A DNA stretch of 40,641 bases from Nocardia alni (GCF_019038435.1 NZ_JAGPOX010000089.1:1-40641), one strand, 5' to 3'; shown: positions 9,040 through 16,657, numbered from the stretch's first letter. Notes: generated by a model not told the origin, from the letters alone. Numbers and translations: made by a program.

Positions 9040-9523
9040 GGTTGGTGCACACCCCAACGCGCGCCGCGTCCGGGCACCATCGTCAGCACCGGCAGCTGTT
9101 TCGGGCTGCGGACCTGCCCGAACCCGACCGGCAACTCGATCAGCGGGAACCAGAAATCGCATTGGGCGATCTCCCCGGCGACATACGCGAGGTCCGCGAC
9201 GCAGGATCCGGCGGCAGATACGCCGGCCGCAACTCCGCGACCCGCCCCGACAGGACCGGCACCGAACGAGTCCAGCCGATCCGCTCGGCGATCACCGTCG
9301 CCGACATCGTGGGATACATCTTCAGCAACTCGCGGATCTGCGCTCGACCACGTCCACGATCGCCCCCTTCGGCGCACGCTGGTACCTCGGCGGCCCGTCC
9401 GAGGCCAGAGCCCGCTTCACGATGTTGCGGGGACACGCCCAGCGTCCGGGCGATCACCTGGATCGGCATGCCCTCCGACCGGCGCAAACGACGAATCTCA
9501 GCCCAATCCTCCACAGCAAGCAT
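9040..9523 (-). pseudogene. istA: Frameshifted N-terminal remnant of an IS21-family IstA transposase
   Basis: The minus strand reads MLAVEDWAEIRRL and then a helix-turn-helix start (IQVIARTLGVS). It then continues in another frame (NIVKRALASDG, PPRYQRAPKG) and returns to the first frame (QIRELLKMYPTM, IAERIGWTR, LRPAYLPPDPASR). It shifts again to GEIAQCDFWFP and VGFGQVR-x-PK-x-LPVLTMV, the start of the DDE domain. This is the known order of actinobacterial IS21 IstA, broken by at least three frameshifts and ending before most of the catalytic domain; no IstB gene follows. The T-rich, TGTCATTTTT-like sequence around 9570-9610 beyond the start may be what remains of the IS end. It is inactive. 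Confidence 0.8.
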
Positions 9524-9708
9524 CCCTTCGGTCCTCCCTGGCTCGGATAGAGCCAGGGTTACCGACCAGATGGTCCGTTTTGAGTTTTTGCCGCGCGACT
9601 GTCATTTTTCACGTTCTGCCGAGACCAGGCACGAAACTCGCGGACATCTACAAACGTCTACCGTTTCCAATGTTTTCCGGAACATACAGCCAAGGCCCTG
9701 CCGCCTAA

Positions 9709-10437
9709 TTATGTGCGCGGCTTCCATAGAGTGACTGAGATATCAAATCCTGAGCCATATTCTCCGCTCTTGGTAACCACCTTGAACCAGGCGATATTTT
9801 TTTTCCGAGTAATCATGCAGTACGCATTACCTGGCGCAAAATCATCAAAGGATACGGCGCCTATTGAGTTATTCCGGACAGCGTAAAGACATTCTTGGGC
9901 TGTCGGCTTTGTCGAGGGCGCACTCCCCCAAGAGTCGCCGTTGGTCGCATCTGGGCGTACACCGTCGTTCCCGCAACCGACCATCGCATCAAGATCGGAA
10001 TCTGTCCCTCCGCCGTCGAGCAGCTTCCCAGCTTCAAGATCCGCAGTCCACGCGTTACATAGCCCTTGAATTGGTGGCAGATCGATTTCTTTGTCACTAT
10101 AGACAATGTCCCATGCTACTGACACCGATTGCGGAGAGGTCGAGGGTTCCGAGACACTTAGAACGGAGCTGGTGGTCGGTCCCGTGGCCGTAGAAGTGGC
10201 TACATTAGTCGGCGCCCTCGTCGATGCGGACGGCTGATTCTTCGTTACACCGAAGCCGACACCAATTAGCGCGACGGCAACAGCACTAATCATTGCGATG
10301 ATCGCAGCGACGACAACAGGCTCACGCCAGATCGACTTGCGTTCAGGCGGCTGAGGGTTAGGCTGCGATCCGGACTCATCACCCGGCGACTTAGATGGAT
10401 CTTCCTGTGGCCGTGGCGGGGAGTCCGGCTGCGACAT
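9709..10437 (-). CDS. Membrane-tethered extracytoplasmic protein, unknown function
   Basis: 242 residues. A Pro/Ser/Asp-rich cytoplasmic N-terminus of about 35 residues is followed by one membrane helix (about 42-66, VVVAAIIAMISAVAVALIGV), a Ser/Thr-rich linker, and a 130-residue external domain. That domain has several Cys (in GLCNAW, GCGND, QECLY, AYCMI) that could pair outside the cell. The start was set at the second of two ATGs (10437): on the minus strand AAAGAGG runs directly into the first ATG, leaving correct spacing only for the second. No catalytic motif was found. Proteins of this layout are common in Nocardia and Streptomyces. A stand-alone gene with no coupled neighbour. Confidence 0.8.
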   Translation of the reverse strand: MSQPDSPPRPQEDPSKSPGDESGSQPNPQPPERKSIWREPVVVAAIIAMISAVAVALIGVGFGVTKNQPSASTRAPTNVATSTATGPTTSSVLSVSEPSTSPQSVSVAWDIVYSDKEIDLPPIQGLCNAWTADLEAGKLLDGGGTDSDLDAMVGCGNDGVRPDATNGDSWGSAPSTKPTAQECLYAVRNNSIGAVSFDDFAPGNAYCMITRKKNIAWFKVVTKSGEYGSGFDISVTLWKPRT

Positions 10438-10767
10438 GCACATCCTCTTTGCTGGGCGTGGTTAGGAGCACCAGCTCTAGTTTGGAGGAGATAGTCCTGC
10501 CAGGCAAGGACATTCGTCTCGCTTGCGGCCTCCGTTAGCAAGCGATCGGCCTCCAGCGGTGGCGCTTGGCTGAGACTGAGCAGTCTGTTCTTGATAGCCT
10601 TCGCTTTGTAAGAGGCGAACTGGCAAACTGGACTTCAGCAACTGCACACCTGGGCCGGTTGAGTTCCGCAACGCCCCATGGGCTCAGATGCTGCCATCAC
10701 CTTCAGTGTCCGCCAGCCTCACCAGGTATACGAAAGGCACTGTGTCACAGGGAATCCCGAAGCAGAG
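10438..10767. other. No supported gene
   Basis: Upstream region of the minus-strand tethered protein. Open frames on the plus strand (for example 10566-11069) run antisense to the small acidic gene that follows and have poor amino acid composition. No repeat or RNA gene was recognised. Confidence 0.4.
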
Positions 10768-10959
10768 CTACTGACTCCGCGAACGCGAATGACACCGGAC
10801 CGAGCTGGCGGTATCCCACCACGGCACATCAGGCACCGTCCGCAGAGTCTCGGCGAAAAGCCGCTCGATCTGATCGGAGATCCGGCCCGGCCGCGCCCAC
10901 TGCACCCACCGGGAATCATCCTGAGCGGCCTCGTCATAGTCGAGATCATCATCATCCAT
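10768..10959 (-). CDS. Small acidic protein, possibly truncated
   Basis: 63 residues beginning M-D-D-D-D-L-D-Y-D-E, then a coherent stretch (RWVQWARPGRISDQIERLF) and VPDVPWWD. The last ten residues (RCHSRSRSQ) look unlike the rest, so the reading frame may have been cut by a frameshift or deletion. On the minus strand GAGAGGGG lies seven to eight bases before the ATG, a good ribosome site. No family recognised. It is separated from the Nudix operon by a hairpin terminator. Confidence 0.45.
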   Translation of the reverse strand: MDDDDLDYDEAAQDDSRWVQWARPGRISDQIERLFAETLRTVPDVPWWDTASSVRCHSRSRSQ

Positions 10960-11047
10960 GCTCTACCCCTCTCGTTGCCCGACTCGTTCTGCGGTGTACT
11001 GGAATCTTAGACGGGTCGTCCAATCGCCCTGGCGGGTCGATAGAGCC

Positions 11048-11085
11048 AACCGGGCGGCCTGGGAATTAGCGGGGGCGGCCCGGTT
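11048..11085 (-). terminator. Hairpin terminator after the ten-gene operon
   Basis: Arms AACCGGGC (11048-11055) and GCCCGGTT (11078-11085) are perfectly complementary, with a 22-base GC-rich loop. It sits 15 bases beyond the Nudix stop codon and is flanked by a short T-run on the plus strand, so it may work in both directions. Confidence 0.55.
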
Positions 11086-11099
11086 TTCAGCCCGATCGA

Positions 11100-11510
11100 C
11101 TACTGCCGGATCTGGGTGAAATACTCGGCGAGCATTTCATTCTCTTCGAATCCCAGGACCGTCGCCGCGATATCGGTCTCGCTAAACCAGCGCAACTCCT
11201 GCCCCTCGGTCAACGTGATCTTGTCCAGATCCAAGTCGAGCTGGGTGCGGAATGTGTGTTCGAGCAGACCCCAGTGACGCTCTCGGGTGCAGTGGTGTTC
11301 AACCTCGGCGGGGTCGAGCACCACACCGATTTCCTCCTTGATTTCGCGAATGACGTTCTCAAGTGGTGTTTCTTCGGGCTCGCGGTAGCCGCCCAGCAGC
11401 GCCCACATGTTGGGGCATGGGATCTCGGGTTTGTCGTCGCGCAGGAACAGCAGGATCTGATCGTCGGCGTTGCGGATTATGATGTTCGAGCCCTCATGCG
11501 TGATCGTCAT
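11100..11510 (-). CDS. Nudix hydrolase
   Basis: 136 residues. Nudix hydrolases cleave nucleoside diphosphates linked to another moiety. The complete Nudix box is present at residues 41-63: G-x5-E-x7-R-E-I-K-E-E-I-G-V, with all metal-binding glutamates. The start is ATG 11510, which has AGGAG eight bases upstream; an in-frame upstream extension to 11603 overlaps the previous gene and is Pro/Arg-rich. It overlaps the end of the FGE-like gene by 17 bases, so the two are translationally coupled. It is the last gene of the minus-strand operon. The substrate is not shown by sequence; given the sugar-nucleotide enzyme upstream, a nucleotide-sugar or damaged nucleotide is possible. Confidence 0.9.
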   Translation of the reverse strand: MTITHEGSNIIIRNADDQILLFLRDDKPEIPCPNMWALLGGYREPEETPLENVIREIKEEIGVVLDPAEVEHHCTRERHWGLLEHTFRTQLDLDLDKITLTEGQELRWFSETDIAATVLGFEENEMLAEYFTQIRQ

Positions 11511-12441
11511 TCGGCTGCTCCTGGTGGTCGTTGGATGGATTGTCGGTCGCGGGTGTTTGGTTCGGGGCGGGCGCGGTTGCGGCGCAACGGAATCCGAGAT
11601 CATACGCTTCGTACTCCGGGATGCCGCAGATTCGTTCGCTGGTACGGGTCTGCAAACGCATCATCTTCCATGACCCGCCACGGGCGACAATGTATCCGAG
11701 GCGGGCGGCCGCGCCGAATCCGTCGGCGTAGTTCGCCGATCCGTAGAAGCGGTAGGGGCTCGATGTCCACTCGGTGACGTTGCCAGCCATGTCATGGCAC
11801 CCGACTGGCGATATCGACGCCGGGAACATCCCGACAGCGGTAGTCGCCGGTGCGGGTCCGTGATCGGTCCAGTGGCCCGTGTACCAGCGTTTCCAGTCCG
11901 CCAGCTCGCGCATGGGCGCGTTCGCCCAGTACTCGGCAGTATTGGCCAGCAGCCGCGACCACTCCGACCCCCAAGGCCACGCCTGCCAGCTCGGCCCGTG
12001 GGCGGCGTATTCCCATTCCGCTTCGGTGGGCAGGCGTTTGCCCGCCCACTGCGCGTACCCGGTGGCGTCGTTGTGATCGACGTGCACGACGGGATGGTCG
12101 GGCCGGTCGGCGACTGCGTCGATATCGGGGTGCGGGTGCCGCCACGATATGCCCGGTATCGGCCGCCAGTAGTCCGGGCCGTAGACCAGGCCATCGCCGT
12201 TCCGCTCCGCGGCGGTGACCCACCCGGTAGCAGTCGTGAACTCCGCGAACTCGGCATTCGTGACCGGGTAACGATCCATCCAGAACCCATCGATGGTGAC
12301 GGTGTGCTGCGGGGCCTCATCGTCGAACCAGGTTCGTGAGTAATGCTGTGTGTCGGCCAGAGACGCCAAATGCTGTTCCGGTGAACCGATTTCGACGAGC
12401 CCCGGCGGAACCCACACCATGTTGTCGGTAGGCGCGTACAT
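11494..12441 (-). CDS. FGE-sulfatase (SUMF1/EgtB fold) domain protein lacking the catalytic cysteine pair
   Basis: 315 residues. Family hallmarks occur in order: M-V-W-V-P-P-G at the N-terminus, V-T-I-D-G-F-W-M-D-R-Y-P-V-T-N-A-E-F near residue 50, R-L-P-T-E-A-E-W-E-Y-A-A near 135, D-M-A-G-N-V-T-E-W near 220, R-G-G-S-W near 252, and L-G-F-R-C-A at about 283-288. True formylglycine-generating enzymes have two cysteines just after GGS(W/Y) that bind copper; here this stretch is GGSWKMMRLQTRTSERI, with no cysteine pair. It is therefore unlikely to be a sulfatase activator. Relatives with this fold also include sulfoxide synthases and lipid- or peptide-modifying enzymes. GTG 12444 directly precedes ATG 12441; either could start. 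It follows the sulfur-carrier gene with a gap of 3 bases or fewer. Confidence 0.88.
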   Translation of the reverse strand: MYAPTDNMVWVPPGLVEIGSPEQHLASLADTQHYSRTWFDDEAPQHTVTIDGFWMDRYPVTNAEFAEFTTATGWVTAAERNGDGLVYGPDYWRPIPGISWRHPHPDIDAVADRPDHPVVHVDHNDATGYAQWAGKRLPTEAEWEYAAHGPSWQAWPWGSEWSRLLANTAEYWANAPMRELADWKRWYTGHWTDHGPAPATTAVGMFPASISPVGCHDMAGNVTEWTSSPYRFYGSANYADGFGAAARLGYIVARGGSWKMMRLQTRTSERICGIPEYEAYDLGFRCAATAPAPNQTPATDNPSNDHQEQPNDDHA

Positions 12442-12444
12442 CAC

Positions 12445-12732
12445 TCACCCGCCCATGAAGGCCGACAACACGCACACCTCGTGCGGCTGCTGGCCGGTCA
12501 GTGGAATATCGATGCCTTCGGCGGCGCTGACGCGCTCGTCGTTCAGCGCGACCGCGGCGTAGCGCGGGATCGTCCCCTCGGCGGTCAGGATGCGATCCGC
12601 TACAGCGGGGAACTCGCTGGTCAGCCACCGAAGGGCGTCGCCGAGCGTATCGGCTTCGGTCCACAGGTTCGACATGTCACGCCCGGTGAGCGCCCCCCAG
12701 TTACCGGGAACGACGAATCGCACGGGGCTCAT
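12445..12732 (-). CDS. MoaD/ThiS/CysO-like sulfur-carrier protein (ubiquitin fold)
   Basis: 95 residues ending in AFMGG; the exposed C-terminal Gly-Gly is the site that is adenylated and thiocarboxylated in this family. Central features resemble the mycobacterial CysO branch: TLGDALRWL, then IPRYAAVALNDERV, then a hydrophobic final strand (EVCVLSAF). The start ATG overlaps the stop of the epimerase gene (ATGA), so translation is coupled. No E1-like activating enzyme (MoeB/MoeZ) or cysteine synthase lies in the operon, so activation would need a host enzyme. Presence next to an FGE-fold protein suggests sulfur insertion into a small molecule or peptide, as an inference. An in-frame extension to 12855 is rejected because it lies wholly inside the epimerase gene. 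Confidence 0.88.
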   Translation of the reverse strand: MSPVRFVVPGNWGALTGRDMSNLWTEADTLGDALRWLTSEFPAVADRILTAEGTIPRYAAVALNDERVSAAEGIDIPLTGQQPHEVCVLSAFMGG

Positions 12733-13679
12733 GCCGCGGCCTCCGGCCCGTCGCGGTGCTCGCGCATCCAGTCCACCGTGAGCGCCAGGCCCTCGGCCAG
12801 CGAGACGCGCGGTGTCCATCCGAGGATTTCGGCGGCCCGGCTCATGTCCGGGCATCGTGACGGCGCGTCGGCCTGACGGGCTTCGATCACCTCAAGGTCA
12901 CCGGCGCCGGCGAGTTCGATCACGGTTTTGGCGAGTTCCTTGATGCTGATTTCCTCGGTCGCGCCGATGTTGATGGGCCCGAACTCGTCGCATTCGAGCA
13001 TCGCGCATATCGCGTCGACGGCATCGGAGACATAGAGCAGGCTGCGGGTCTGCGTCCCGCCGTGCAGGGTCAACGTCCGCCCTTCCAGGGCGGCGGCGCA
13101 GAACGCGGGCACTACCCGGCTGTCGCCGCGCCACATGTGCGGTCCGTAGACATTGAAGGGGCGTACCACCCCCGCACGCACACCTTCGCTGCGCTGGTAG
13201 CCGATGGCGGCGGCCTCGGTGAACATCTTGGTCACCTCGTAGGCCGAGCGCGGCCCGAGCGGGTCTATCGCACCCCGGCAGGTCTCGGTCTGCGGGTGGG
13301 TCGTGGTATCGCCGTATACGTCGCTCGAGGACGCCAGCACTATGCGCGCCCCGTGGGACTCAGCGACCTCGAGCGCGTTCATGGTGCCCTGCGATCCGGC
13401 CCGCAACGTCTCGATGGGCATCTGGGAGTACATCGCGGGCGCGGCCGGGCACGCCAGGTGCACAATCCCGGTGACCGCGTTCAAGCTGCCGAGACAGTAC
13501 CGGTCGGTGATGTCACCGAACCGCAGGGCGAACTTGCGGTGGCCGATAGCCTGATCGAGATTGGCTCGATGCCCGGTGGAGAAGTTGTCTATCACGGTCA
13601 CCTCGTGTCCGAGATCGAGCAGTCTGAGCGCCAGATGGCTGCCGATCAGTCCGGCACCGCCGGTAATCACCGTATGCAT
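12729..13679 (-). CDS. NAD-dependent sugar-nucleotide epimerase/decarboxylase (UXS-like SDR)
   Basis: 316 residues, extended SDR family. Nucleotide-binding T-G-G-A-G-L-I-G at residues 6-13 with acidic D31 at the end of strand 2; catalytic S-S-S-D-V-Y-G around 118-123 and Y147-x3-K151. The sequence R-P-F-N-V-Y-G-P and the VYGD segment are typical of the UDP-glucuronate decarboxylase/dTDP-glucose dehydratase group. Expected reaction: NAD-dependent oxidation at C4 of a nucleotide sugar followed by decarboxylation, epimerization or dehydration; the exact substrate is not fixed. The start is ATG 13679 because AAGGAG sits eight bases before it; the upstream GTG at 13688 overlaps that site. It overlaps the sulfur-carrier gene by four bases. 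Confidence 0.9.
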   Translation of the reverse strand: MHTVITGGAGLIGSHLALRLLDLGHEVTVIDNFSTGHRANLDQAIGHRKFALRFGDITDRYCLGSLNAVTGIVHLACPAAPAMYSQMPIETLRAGSQGTMNALEVAESHGARIVLASSSDVYGDTTTHPQTETCRGAIDPLGPRSAYEVTKMFTEAAAIGYQRSEGVRAGVVRPFNVYGPHMWRGDSRVVPAFCAAALEGRTLTLHGGTQTRSLLYVSDAVDAICAMLECDEFGPINIGATEEISIKELAKTVIELAGAGDLEVIEARQADAPSRCPDMSRAAEILGWTPRVSLAEGLALTVDWMREHRDGPEAAA

Positions 13680-13725
13680 GGGTATCACTCCTTGTGTGTT
13701 GAATTGACAATCAGGCGAAGGGTTT

Positions 13726-14358
13726 TCAGCGCTGCCGCAAGGGCTGATTGATGCGTTGGAGAACGGCCCTGTTGCGGGTGTGGTCCTGCGTCATCGCCAA
13801 TGCCCATGTATGGGCGGATGGGATGCCGGCCTCGAGACGGTCTATCCACGTATCGATCGAGGCGCTGTCCTCGAGGGTGTTGCCCTCCCAGCTGGTCACG
13901 CCGAGTTCGGCCATATGGGTGTACTTCACCGACATGTACAACCGGCCGCGGGAGTCGAAAACCATTGCCGCACAAGAATCATCGGCGGTCGGACGGTCTT
14001 TCAACGATCCCTCGGCGACAGCGCGCACCGTTTCCTCCTCCGATGCGTCGCCAATGCTGGTGAGCAGCTCGCCGCGCACCGAGGAGGCGAGCCCGAATCC
14101 CCGCAACCGGCGGCCCGCGAGCCGGGCGAGTAATCCCTCGGCGGCGGCGAGGATCGGTGATCCGACGACCTGACGGGTATCGAGGTCGACCACCGTGCAG
14201 GCGAGGCCGGAGGCGGTATTGGCGGCGGTGCAGGCCAGCCCCCACAGATGAGCGGTGCAGGCCCCGTCAGCGCTCCGTGCGGTGTCCGTGGTGCGTCGGG
14301 CCAGCATCATCGGGACGATCGTGTCCAGAATCGTCGTCCGGCTCGGGTAGATCAGCAT
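13726..14358 (-). CDS. Operon protein of unknown function
   Basis: 210 residues from ATG 14358. Begins M-L-I-Y-P-S-R-T-T and contains short blocks such as GLACTVVDLDTRQVVGSP, LRGFGLASSVRGEL and DDSCAAMVFDSRGRLYMSVKY. Alpha/beta in character, with no signal peptide or membrane helix. I do not recognise the family. The ATG overlaps the stop of the upstream gene (ATGCTGA), showing translational coupling; an in-frame extension to 14454 would lie inside that gene. A 46-base gap carrying AAGGAG separates it from the epimerase gene. Its constant place in a tightly packed operon suggests it acts with the enzymes downstream. Confidence 0.8.
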   Translation of the reverse strand: MLIYPSRTTILDTIVPMMLARRTTDTARSADGACTAHLWGLACTAANTASGLACTVVDLDTRQVVGSPILAAAEGLLARLAGRRLRGFGLASSVRGELLTSIGDASEEETVRAVAEGSLKDRPTADDSCAAMVFDSRGRLYMSVKYTHMAELGVTSWEGNTLEDSASIDTWIDRLEAGIPSAHTWALAMTQDHTRNRAVLQRINQPLRQR

Positions 14359-14849
14359 CGGTGCCGCCGACTCAGTCCGCCGCAGGCATCGACTGCGGTG
14401 AGCACAACCATCCCGGACGGGCGGTATCCGTCCGCTGGTGCCTGTGACCAGCATCGGAACCCCCGATGACGGCGGACCGGGGACGGCAGCGCGATCTCTC
14501 CTCCGGGCCGCGCCACCGCGATCTGTGCCCGGAACAATCTGGCGAACGTCGCCACGTCATCGGGGATGTCCGGCCGGACAAGCCAGGTCCATCGGGACGA
14601 CCGAGGATGCGAGATGATCGGCCCCAAACGGATGCCCTGCCGCTGCATATGAAGCCGGACCCGCGCGGCCAGCTCCGCGGGCATGGTGATCGCTCCGAGC
14701 GTGTCATCGACCATGGCCATGATGGCTTGCAGCTCAGGCCGTATACGAGCATCAATGCGACAGGTTCGCCGGTAGAACTGGCACCGAGAGGTGAGCGTAT
14801 CCGCGGGTACTGCTGGAAGAACCGTCGTGGCCTCGAAAGCGGCGGTCAT
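14352..14849 (-). CDS. Conserved actinobacterial protein of unknown function
   Basis: 165 residues. Contains M-P-A-E-L-A-A-R-V, then I-I-S-H-P-R-S-S-R-W-T-W-L, then G-G-E-I-A-L-P-S-P and GYRPSGMVV. I recall this pattern (MPAEL, then HPRS-x-RWT, then a LPSP strand) from a widespread actinobacterial family that automatic pipelines sometimes mislabel as an RNA polymerase beta subunit; no real similarity to RNA polymerase is visible. Such genes often sit beside XRE-type regulators, as here. It overlaps the upstream gene by ATGA and the downstream one by seven bases. Molecular function unknown. Confidence 0.8.
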   Translation of the reverse strand: MTAAFEATTVLPAVPADTLTSRCQFYRRTCRIDARIRPELQAIMAMVDDTLGAITMPAELAARVRLHMQRQGIRLGPIISHPRSSRWTWLVRPDIPDDVATFARLFRAQIAVARPGGEIALPSPVRRHRGFRCWSQAPADGYRPSGMVVLTAVDACGGLSRRHRC

Positions 14850-15661
14850 GACCGCGCCTCCCGGGATAGCCCACCCGCCGGAGGCGAATTGCGCGGCACC
14901 GTGCCGCCGTGCGACGCGCTGCGCGTATCAGCACGAAGCTCGGTTAGGAAGACGCCAACATGACTGATGGCCAACGCCTTACACTTCGGCCGATCACCAG
15001 CCACCCCGGCCATTACATCGATCGCCGCGTTCAGGCCCGCCATATAGCTCTCCTGGTTGCCGTGCGAGGCGTCCGAGACGGCACGGGCAAGCAACCCGGT
15101 GTACTCGGGTCCGTACTCGCTGGTCAACTGCACAACCAGCGCGGTGGCGCGCGGCAGCGGACTGCCGTCGGCAGCGCTGACCATGGCTTCGGCCGGGGGA
15201 AGATCGAGACTGTCGAGAATCGGATAGTCGGACTGCTTCTCGACACCGATGACCTTGCCCCCGAGTCTGGCAAGAAATTCGCTCGCCTTGTCCAACCGCA
15301 TAGGGCCGTACGCCGCAAACACTTGCCAATCCGACTCACCGCCACCGCGCGGCCGGGTCAACGTCACAATGTTCCAAGCGTCCGCGTTCCAAACGTCCAC
15401 GTCGAGCTGCACTGACTCGGCCGGGATGAGAAGGCGGATCACTTCCTCGTCGGACTGCACAGGCTGTTGCTCCTCTTCCAATCGGTGATCGAGGCAATCT
15501 GTTTGAGCCCCCGCGGAATCGGGCGGGAGAGCCATGAGACCGGCCAGCACATGACCGATGTGATACCGATCCGTTTCGCGTTCGAGCGGCCTTGCCGCCG
15601 CCGGAATCGGCGTTGTCCCGAACGTGTGCTGGGGAAGAAGCGGGCTATGGCTGATGGTCAT
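14846..15661 (-). CDS. Operon protein of unknown function
   Basis: 271 residues from ATG 15661, chosen because AGGA lies seven bases upstream; the longer frame to 15697 runs into the preceding gene. The N-terminal 60 residues are Pro/His-rich. A folded part follows with DVDVWNADAWNIVTLTRP, SDWQVFAAYGPMRLDKASEFLARLGG and a Cys-containing C-terminal helix region (DRPKCKALAISHVGVFL). No membrane segments or catalytic signatures were recognised. It is eleven bases downstream of a 64-residue protein and overlaps the next gene by four bases. Confidence 0.8.
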   Translation of the reverse strand: MTISHSPLLPQHTFGTTPIPAAARPLERETDRYHIGHVLAGLMALPPDSAGAQTDCLDHRLEEEQQPVQSDEEVIRLLIPAESVQLDVDVWNADAWNIVTLTRPRGGGESDWQVFAAYGPMRLDKASEFLARLGGKVIGVEKQSDYPILDSLDLPPAEAMVSAADGSPLPRATALVVQLTSEYGPEYTGLLARAVSDASHGNQESYMAGLNAAIDVMAGVAGDRPKCKALAISHVGVFLTELRADTRSASHGGTVPRNSPPAGGLSREARS

Positions 15662-15672
15662 TGGATTCCTAC

Positions 15673-15867
15673 TTATTTCTCGAACAGTCGGTGACACGGC
15701 AGTAGAGCGAGACCCGCCGACATCGCCCGATCCAGCCGGACCACAGCCCGGCCGTGCCAGCGCGCCATCCCGGCGAGGAACTCCCTGGCGGCGGATTCCT
15801 CCGCGCGGTAATGCAGCGGCGGCAGAGCGGGAATCTCCAGGAACTCGACAATCACGTGCAGTTGCAT
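15673..15867 (-). CDS. Small protein of unknown function
   Basis: 64 residues, MQLHVIVEFLEIPALPPLHY at the start and LLPCHRLFEK at the end, with a central amphipathic helix (EESAAREFLAGMARWHG). AAGGTGAG lies about nine bases before the ATG, a strong ribosome site, and the gene fits the operon with a 33-base gap upstream and 11 bases downstream. It could be a structural partner of the next protein. A precursor-peptide role cannot be excluded but it lacks a clear leader/core division. Confidence 0.65.
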   Translation of the reverse strand: MQLHVIVEFLEIPALPPLHYRAEESAAREFLAGMARWHGRAVVRLDRAMSAGLALLPCHRLFEK

Positions 15868-15900
15868 GTCCGTCTCACCTTCCCGTCCGCCGCGCGGGCC

Positions 15901-16113
15901 TCAGTCGTCGTTTAGATCGGCTGAGACGTAGGCGTGGGCTGCCAGAAAAGGCATGCACCCAAAACCGTGCGCGTCGTGCTGTCGGAGAACCGCGTATGCC
16001 TCGTCAGTGGTGGCGAACCCGCTCGGATCTGTCTCGCAGTCACGATGTGTTCTTGCCGCACTAGTTACGGTCCGTGTCTGTCGGATCGATCTGGAAGTGG
16101 TGCAGCCGCTCAT
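15901..16113 (-). CDS. Small protein of unknown function
   Basis: 70 residues. A Ser/Thr/Arg-rich N-terminus is followed by a conserved-looking part: HRDCETDPSGFATTDEAYAVL, then HDAHGFGCMPFLAAHAYVSA. Two Cys and several His could bind a metal. I recall small actinobacterial proteins with the D-P-x-G-F-A-x-x-D-E-A-x-x-x-L-x-x-H-D-A-H-G pattern, function unknown. The ATG overlaps the stop of the upstream membrane protein (ATGA), so it is coupled to it. Confidence 0.6.
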   Translation of the reverse strand: MSGCTTSRSIRQTRTVTSAARTHRDCETDPSGFATTDEAYAVLRQHDAHGFGCMPFLAAHAYVSADLNDD

Positions 16114-16439
16114 GACCAGTCACTTCGCCAGGCAGGTTTGATGTGTCCGACATCAACCAAGGTCATGTACGCCGCGTCCTTCTGGCGGCACTGACTGCGG
16201 CGACACCCACAGTGTTGCTGCATGGTCGAATGTGCCTGGCAGATGGTGAGCGGCCGTTTCGGGGTCTCGTGCAGTGAGACTCCGGCCGGACGCGCCGGCA
16301 TCAGGCTGACCACGCCTTGGGATCGCGGTCGGCGTCGATCGTTACGAGCCGACACCGCGAGGACGTCGAACACGGCCGCAACGAATACCCCGAGGCCCGC
16401 AACAACGAGACCGGTGATCTCTTGCCCGGCTGAACCCAT
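16110..16439 (-). CDS. Small membrane protein with a cysteine-rich C-terminus; first gene of the operon
   Basis: 109 residues. One membrane helix near the N-terminus (about 8-30, ITGLVVAGLGVFVAAVFDVL), a basic linker, and a C-terminal part with C-Q-A-H-S-T-M-Q-Q-H-C-G-C and a further Cys, which could bind zinc or form disulfides. GGGAGGGAAGGG directly precedes the ATG. Being first after the regulatory region, its promoter lies in 16440-16657. The function is unknown. Confidence 0.65.
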   Translation of the reverse strand: MGSAGQEITGLVVAGLGVFVAAVFDVLAVSARNDRRRPRSQGVVSLMPARPAGVSLHETPKRPLTICQAHSTMQQHCGCRRSQCRQKDAAYMTLVDVGHIKPAWRSDWS

Positions 16440-16540
16440 TGCCCTTCCCTCCCTGCTCGTCTTGGAAGAAACGTCCGCCGCCCAGAGCGATCAAAAGAGG
16501 GGTCGGCGACGGGCCGGTCTCACCTTCTCCCGGAAAGCAA

Positions 16541-16593
16541 GGTTCATGGGGGGTCCATTTGAGGTTCATTGGGGTCCATTTGTGGCCCATTTC
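16541..16593. promoter_or_regulatory. Five helically phased direct repeats in a divergent promoter region
   Basis: Copies of GGTYCATTTG-like sequence start at 16541, 16552, 16563, 16573 and 16584 (GGTTCATGGG, GGTCCATTTG, GGTTCATTGG, GGTCCATTTG, GGCCCATTTC). Spacing of 10-11 bases puts every copy on the same face of the helix. The block lies between the start of the ten-gene operon (16439) and the XRE-type regulator gene (16658). Probable operator for that regulator or another cooperative DNA-binding protein; which one is inferred. Confidence 0.7.
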
Positions 16594-16657
16594 TGTTTCC
16601 GACTCCCGTAATAGGGTGGAATGTGTCTACCGTGGAACTCGTTGGCGGAGGTAGGGG

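Noticed and set aside
14352..14849. RNA polymerase beta subunit label for the 165-residue operon protein
   Set aside because: No RNA polymerase motif is present; such labels in this family appear to be an annotation artefact.
15673..16110. Small operon proteins as RiPP precursor peptides
   Set aside because: No leader/core division, no repeated core, and no recognisable RiPP maturation enzyme in the operon.
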